A stretch of 64,000 nt of DNA from Actinopolymorpha pittospori (GTDB lineage: Bacteria > Actinomycetota > Actinomycetes > Propionibacteriales > Actinopolymorphaceae), in assembly GCF_014873875.1 (NCBI RefSeq), contig NZ_JADBEM010000001.1, positions 7,192,001-7,256,000 on the forward strand, given 5' to 3'. The notes under the pieces are model-generated. The model made no database searches and had not been told where the DNA came from. It worked only from the letters and a program-made list of their open reading frames with translations. A program made the position numbers and the translations under genes. Shown piece by piece: positions 60,468 through 64,000 of the stretch; position 1 is the first letter of the stretch; each line of letters begins with the position of its first letter.

Positions 60468-61496
60468 TCAGGCGGCGGCGCGCTCGTCGACGGGTCGGCG
60501 GCGCAGGCTCGAGCGCTGGACGGCCGGGGGCACGTAGGCGGACTGGTCGGGCGTGCCGACATCGGTGCCGGGCGGAACGATCTCGTCGATCCGGTTGAGG
60601 ATCTCGTCGGTGAGGGTGACGTCGACGCCGGCGAGCAGGTCGTCGAGCTGGTCCATCGTGCGCGGCCCGATGATCGCGCTGGTCACGCCAGGATGAGCGA
60701 TCGCGAACGCCATCGCGAGGTGCGTCATCGGCAAGCCCGCCTCGTGGGCGAGCGGAATGATCTGTTCGACGGCATCGAGTCGACGCTCGTCACTGAAGCT
60801 CGTGAAGATGGCGGCGCGACGGAGGTCGGTCTGCTGACCCTTGCGGATGCGCCCGGTGAGCATTCCCTTCGCGAGCGGGCTCCAGACCAGCGTGCCCATC
60901 CCGTAGCGTTGGGCGACGGGCAGCACCTCGGTTTCGATGCCGCGGTTGAGGATCGAGTAGGGCGGTTGTTCGGTGCGGAAGCGTTCCAGGCCGCGCCGCT
61001 CGGCCACCCACTGGGCTTCGACGATGTCAGAGGCGGGCATGGTGGAGGACCCGATCGCGCGGACTTTGCCGCTGTGGATCAGGTCCGACAGCGCCGACAG
61101 CGTTTCCTCGATGTCGGTGTCCGGGTCAGGCCGATGAATCTGGTAAAGGTCGATGTGGTCGGTCTGCAAGCGACGCAGCGAGTTCTCGACCTCGGTCATG
61201 ATCCAGCGCCTCGAGTTGCCTCGCTGATTGGGATCATCACTCATCGGGCCATTCACCTTGGTCGCGAGGATGACGTCGTCGCGGCGCCCCTTGAGCGCCT
61301 TCCCGACGATCTCCTCGGACTCGCCGCCTGAGTACCTGTCCGCGGTGTCAACGAAGTTGATCCCCGCGTCCAGCGCTCTGTGGATGATCTTGATCGAGTC
61401 CTCGTGGTCGGGGTTGCCGCCGGCGCCGAACATCATCGCGCCGAGCGCGTAGGGACTGACCTTGATGCCGGTCCGGCCGAGGGTGCGGTAGTGCAT
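60468..61496 (-). CDS. Aldo-keto reductase
   Basis: A 342-residue AKR starting ATG 61496 with CAGGAGAG upstream. The tetrad is complete: D50, Y55 in FVDTADRYSGG, K80 in LATKVNG, H121 in DLYQIHRPDP. NADPH-binding WSPLAKGMLTGRIRKG and IIGPRTMDQLDD are typical. It reduces aldehydes or ketones in the cytoplasm. It is divergent from a TetR gene with two operator-like repeats between them, so it is probably induced when the repressor binds a carbonyl compound or drug. Confidence 0.92.
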   Translation of the reverse strand: MHYRTLGRTGIKVSPYALGAMMFGAGGNPDHEDSIKIIHRALDAGINFVDTADRYSGGESEEIVGKALKGRRDDVILATKVNGPMSDDPNQRGNSRRWIMTEVENSLRRLQTDHIDLYQIHRPDPDTDIEETLSALSDLIHSGKVRAIGSSTMPASDIVEAQWVAERRGLERFRTEQPPYSILNRGIETEVLPVAQRYGMGTLVWSPLAKGMLTGRIRKGQQTDLRRAAIFTSFSDERRLDAVEQIIPLAHEAGLPMTHLAMAFAIAHPGVTSAIIGPRTMDQLDDLLAGVDVTLTDEILNRIDEIVPPGTDVGTPDQSAYVPPAVQRSSLRRRPVDERAAA

Positions 61497-61558
61497 GCGT
61501 CTCTCCTGTGGGGTCGAGGTGGGATGGCCGCTCGCTGGATGACCTATGATGGATGAAA

Positions 61559-61596
61559 CGGAACGCCTTTCCGGAACTATACGGAAGGACTTTCCG
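61559..61596. promoter_or_regulatory. Twin TetR operators
   Basis: CGGAA-N5-TTCCG occurs at 61559-61573 and 61582-61596, centres 23 bp apart, between the aldo-keto reductase and the TetR gene. Two stacked repressor dimers could cover both promoters. Confidence 0.7.
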
Positions 61597-61618
61597 GTTA
61601 GCAAGTGGGAGGAGTGTC

Positions 61619-62233
61619 GTGGCAGGAGACGCAGCGCCGACCGGAGTCGAGGCGACCGGCTCGAAGCGTCGGGTACGCGCCGACGCGCAGCGCAACATCG
61701 ACTCCTTACTCGAAGCGGCGAAGGCGGTCTTCGCCACATCAGGCGTGGACGCGCCCGCGAAGGAGATCGCCGATCTGGCCGGCGTCGGGGTCGGAACGCT
61801 GTACCGGCACTTCCCGCAGCGCTCGGACCTGGTCAAGGCCGTGTTCCAGCGCGAGGTGGACGCGTGCGCCGATGCGGCCCCGGCGCTGAGCGCAGCGCAC
61901 GAGCCAGGGGTCGCACTCGCGAAGTGGCTCCACCGCTACACCGAGTTCGTCGCGACCAAACGAGGACTCGCCACAGCCCTTCACTCAGGCGATCCGGCGT
62001 TCGACGCCCTGCCCGGCTACTTCATGCAGCGACTCGGACCCACCCTCGGGTCACTGCTCGAAGCCGCGATAGCCAGTGGCGAGATTCGAGCCGACATCAG
62101 CCCCAAGGACCTCCTGTACGCCGTCGCCAACCTCTGCATGCCCGTGAGCGACGATGGTCCCGCCTACAGCCAACGCATGGTCGCGCTGCTCGTCGACGGA
62201 CTGCGCCACAGCGCCGAACGTCAGCAGTCGTGA
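61619..62233 (+). CDS. TetR-family regulator
   Basis: A 204-residue repressor; GTG 61619 is chosen because GGGAGGAG lies 7 nt upstream, while the frame's earlier ATG lies among the operators. The N-terminal helix-turn-helix is SLLEAAKAVFATSGVDAP, KEIADLAGVGVGTLYRHFP. The C-terminal domain (about 80-200) is helical. It should repress itself and the divergent aldo-keto reductase. The ligand is unknown. Confidence 0.92.
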   Translation: MAGDAAPTGVEATGSKRRVRADAQRNIDSLLEAAKAVFATSGVDAPAKEIADLAGVGVGTLYRHFPQRSDLVKAVFQREVDACADAAPALSAAHEPGVALAKWLHRYTEFVATKRGLATALHSGDPAFDALPGYFMQRLGPTLGSLLEAAIASGEIRADISPKDLLYAVANLCMPVSDDGPAYSQRMVALLVDGLRHSAERQQS

Positions 62234-62418
62234 GCATGTCCTCACCGATGCCACCTGCCCGCCGGCGCACGGCCTCGTGAGTGCGGTGTCATCTCGCGTG
62301 TCAACGGTGCGGGGATCGCGTACGCGGATTCGCCTCGCGAAAAGCGACAGGTGCGGCAGGATCGTCACCACGGTGAATGCGATTCAACTCTGCGGGCTGA
62401 TCGTGAAGGAGACGCGCC

Positions 62419-62751
62419 ATGAACGTGGAACGGCGGGGGAACGAAGCCGAGCAGGTCGTCACTCGCAAGGGCGGAGCCGACTCCGTCGACGGGTACATCG
62501 AGGAACTCGCGAGCCCCGAGGTCGTTCGCGACGTACTCATCGAGGAACTGCGACGCATCAACCACGGCTACCTGTCCGCCCTGGTCGCGCTCAAGGCCTG
62601 CACGGATCCGCCGGAGCGCTTTGACGAGCGATTCGCGACCGCCGTGGTCGGCTACGTGCAGGAACTGCCCACCGAGAAGGAGCTGAAGGCCGTCCAGGAT
62701 TCGTACGACAAGATGCGTGCCTGGCACACCGAAGACCCGCGGAACCGCTGA
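62419..62751 (+). CDS. Hypothetical protein
   Basis: A 110-residue soluble, mostly helical protein with GAAGGAG upstream of ATG 62419. It is acidic, with EVVRDVLIEELRRINHGY and KELKAVQDSYDKMRAWH as helices. No family is recognised and there is no signal or membrane segment. It is not obviously linked to the TetR gene 186 bp before it. Confidence 0.6.
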   Translation: MNVERRGNEAEQVVTRKGGADSVDGYIEELASPEVVRDVLIEELRRINHGYLSALVALKACTDPPERFDERFATAVVGYVQELPTEKELKAVQDSYDKMRAWHTEDPRNR

Positions 62752-63069
62752 GCATGGGCCGGGGTCGCACTCGCTGCCGCGGGCATCTCCCCCGACTCCC
62801 AGGTCAGTTGGTCGTCGTCAGTGTTAACGAACCCTCATCGGGGGAAGGCTTCCGAAGGGGCCACAGCACGCTCAGCCCCGAGGGTCGCCTACGCCCAGGC
62901 TCGCCTGCCCGCGCATACGCCGGCGTAGGCGACCCACACCACCGGGGAACGCCTCACCACGTCGCGGGTTCACCGGGTCACCGCAAGGCCAGGTCACCGC
63001 GATGCCCCTTTCGGAGTTGCTTGTGGGGTTCCCCTGAGGGCCGAACGCGGACGAGCGCAGACTGATGTC
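62752..63069. other. Intergenic stretch containing a long hairpin
   Basis: No gene is supported over these 318 bp. The only clear structure is the inverted repeat at 62882-62935; no promoter consensus is evident before the next gene. Confidence 0.6.
62882..62935. terminator. 14-bp hairpin, likely terminator
   Basis: Perfect 14-bp arms (62882-62895 and 62922-62935) enclose a 26-nt loop, 131 bp after the preceding gene. The long loop and distance make a regulatory or recombination site possible too. Confidence 0.5.
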
Positions 63070-63534
63070 ATGCCAGGGCCAGAGTGGGCGAAGATCGTTC
63101 CTGCGGTCCCGTCTGTGCAGCCACCCGCTCAGACTCCGCCAGGGGGCCGGCGGTTCGAGGCCATCGGTCTCGAGCTGACGCCGGCGCCGCTTGACGCCGT
63201 GCCCGATTTGACCGTGGAGCGGGCTGTGTGGGCGTTCGAGGCGCTCTGGGGGGAGCGTTGGCGCGAGTACGGTCCGCCCGAGGCTGAGCTGATGCTTGGT
63301 CGCAACGGCAGTTTCTTCTTCGAACCCGGGCCGGGGATGAGCTTCGCGGTGTCCTTCGCCGACCGCCTGCTGTGGATCCTGGACTGGGACAAAGTGCACA
63401 GCCGTTCCCGACCCTCGACAACCTCCGAGGCGAGGCGCGTGCACGGCACCGCGATCGTGGACGCGACCAACGGCGAGGTGCTGGCCGTCCTTCAGAACGG
63501 CAGCGAACTGCCGCCATCGGCGGCCGCCCGCTGA
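63070..63534 (+). CDS. Hypothetical protein
   Basis: A 154-residue protein starting at ATG 63070 (MPGPEWAKIV). A Pro-rich N-terminus precedes a small alpha/beta domain with AFEALWGERWREYGPP and FADRLLWILDWD. It has no signal peptide and no motif I recognise. It is convergent with the gene at the right edge. Confidence 0.6.
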   Translation: MPGPEWAKIVPAVPSVQPPAQTPPGGRRFEAIGLELTPAPLDAVPDLTVERAVWAFEALWGERWREYGPPEAELMLGRNGSFFFEPGPGMSFAVSFADRLLWILDWDKVHSRSRPSTTSEARRVHGTAIVDATNGEVLAVLQNGSELPPSAAAR

Positions 63535-63612
63535 CCAGCGACGCGTCAGCCTGCGGATGGCGGACGTCAACGCTCCCTTGCGCTGGTGACGGTCGCTGGT
63601 TTCAGGTTGATC

Positions 63613-64000
63613 TCAGTTGAACACCGACACCCGGGTGCGGTGGTGCCGTGGCTCCTCGATCTCGTCGATCATCGCCACCGCGAGGTCCGCGTAGGACAGG
63701 TACGCCGATGCCGGTGCTGCCGTCTCGCCCCCGATCCGGTAGTGGCCGGTCCTGGGGCCGTCCGCCCGCAGGAGTGCGGGCGGGGTGAGCGTGAGCCAGT
63801 CGACGCTGGTACGCCGCGACTTCAGCCGGTCCAGGCCGGCGGCGTGCGCGGCGGCGAACGGCCGGATCTGCGCCGGGAACATGGACGGATCATCCATCAC
63901 CATCCGCCCGTCGGTGGTGGTGAGAGTCGCGAACAGGCCGACCACGAGGAGCCGTGGAACGCCCGCGCCGGCCATGCCGTCCAGCAGGGCGTCAGCAGCC
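63613..64000 (-). CDS. NAD(P)-binding protein, NmrA/atypical SDR type (5' end outside window)
   Basis: The last 128 residues of a protein that begins beyond the right edge. VPRLLVVGLFATLTTTDG, DWLTLTPPALL, RTGHYRIGG and SYADLAVAMIDEIE are the second-half marks of NAD(P)H-binding (NmrA-like, PF13460) proteins, which act as reductases or redox sensors. The Rossmann GxxGxxG lies outside the window. Confidence 0.8.
   Translation of the reverse strand, partial: AADALLDGMAGAGVPRLLVVGLFATLTTTDGRMVMDDPSMFPAQIRPFAAAHAAGLDRLKSRRTSVDWLTLTPPALLRADGPRTGHYRIGGETAAPASAYLSYADLAVAMIDEIEEPRHHRTRVSVFN

Overview
The window looks like a chromosomal segment of a high-GC Gram-positive actinomycete, probably a filamentous or soil-type genus. 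The DNA is strongly GC-rich with G/C in third codon positions, and GTG and even TTG start codons are common. The gene families are also typical of that group: a SARP/AfsR-type regulator, an ECF41 (SigJ-like) sigma factor, NarL-type two-component pairs, an SdsA1-like sulfatase, and a MoxR/VWA/DUF5682/DUF5691/SWIM cluster. I cannot name the genus. About 50 protein genes are supported, plus five remnants or broken genes, one TnpB transposable element, and no tRNA, rRNA or CRISPR array.

Layout. 1-3442: secreted proteins (a GH85 glycosidase cut by the left edge, a lipoprotein, an I36-type inhibitor). 3465-7242: a SARP/NB-ARC/TPR regulator with two apparent frameshifts, preceded by an 11-bp-periodic heptamer array that points at the inhibitor gene. 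7249-14799: one minus-strand catabolic unit of a GntR regulator, an amino-acid-type ABC transporter, an MmgE/PrpD protein, a cyclase-family hydrolase, an RraA-like aldolase and a class V aminotransferase, headed by a four-fold 10-bp-periodic operator candidate. 15001-18294: a dprA scrap, an HxlR/quinone reductase pair, and an ECF41 sigma factor with its AhpD-like partner. 18318-28430: a MacB/FtsX-type exporter, two NarL-type two-component systems, an M55 peptidase lacking one zinc ligand, a Nudix hydrolase and a decayed acyltransferase. 28461-33750: alkylsulfatase, cupin, oxidoreductase, a His-rich methyltransferase and an XRE-cupin regulator.

33779-42670 is the most unusual part. A five-gene operon (SWIM zinc finger, DUF5691, MoxR AAA+ ATPase, DUF5682, VWA) is built almost entirely on 4-nt stop/start overlaps. 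A 1330-bp TnpB element sits exactly in the SWIM/DUF5691 junction; removing 39926-41255 on paper restores a perfect GTGA overlap, which fixes both element ends to the base. The TnpB keeps its RuvC and zinc-finger residues and should carry a guide matching its own empty site.

42800-54575: a small membrane protein/winged-helix pair with twin operators, an oligopeptide-type binding protein, a sugar ABC transporter with a PhyH-type dioxygenase, a nitrilase-fold protein lacking its catalytic Cys and Lys, a phosphotransferase, a TMEM175 remnant and a flavin disulfide reductase-like enzyme. 54710-64000: VOC protein, PadR/FAD monooxygenase pair, DUF6282 protein, output-less MASE1 membrane protein, SDR remnant, an aldo-keto reductase/TetR pair with twin operators, two unknown proteins, and an NAD(P)-binding protein cut by the right edge.

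Much of the window is regulator-plus-target pairs with visible operator candidates, so much of its biology can be tested from the intergenic DNA alone.
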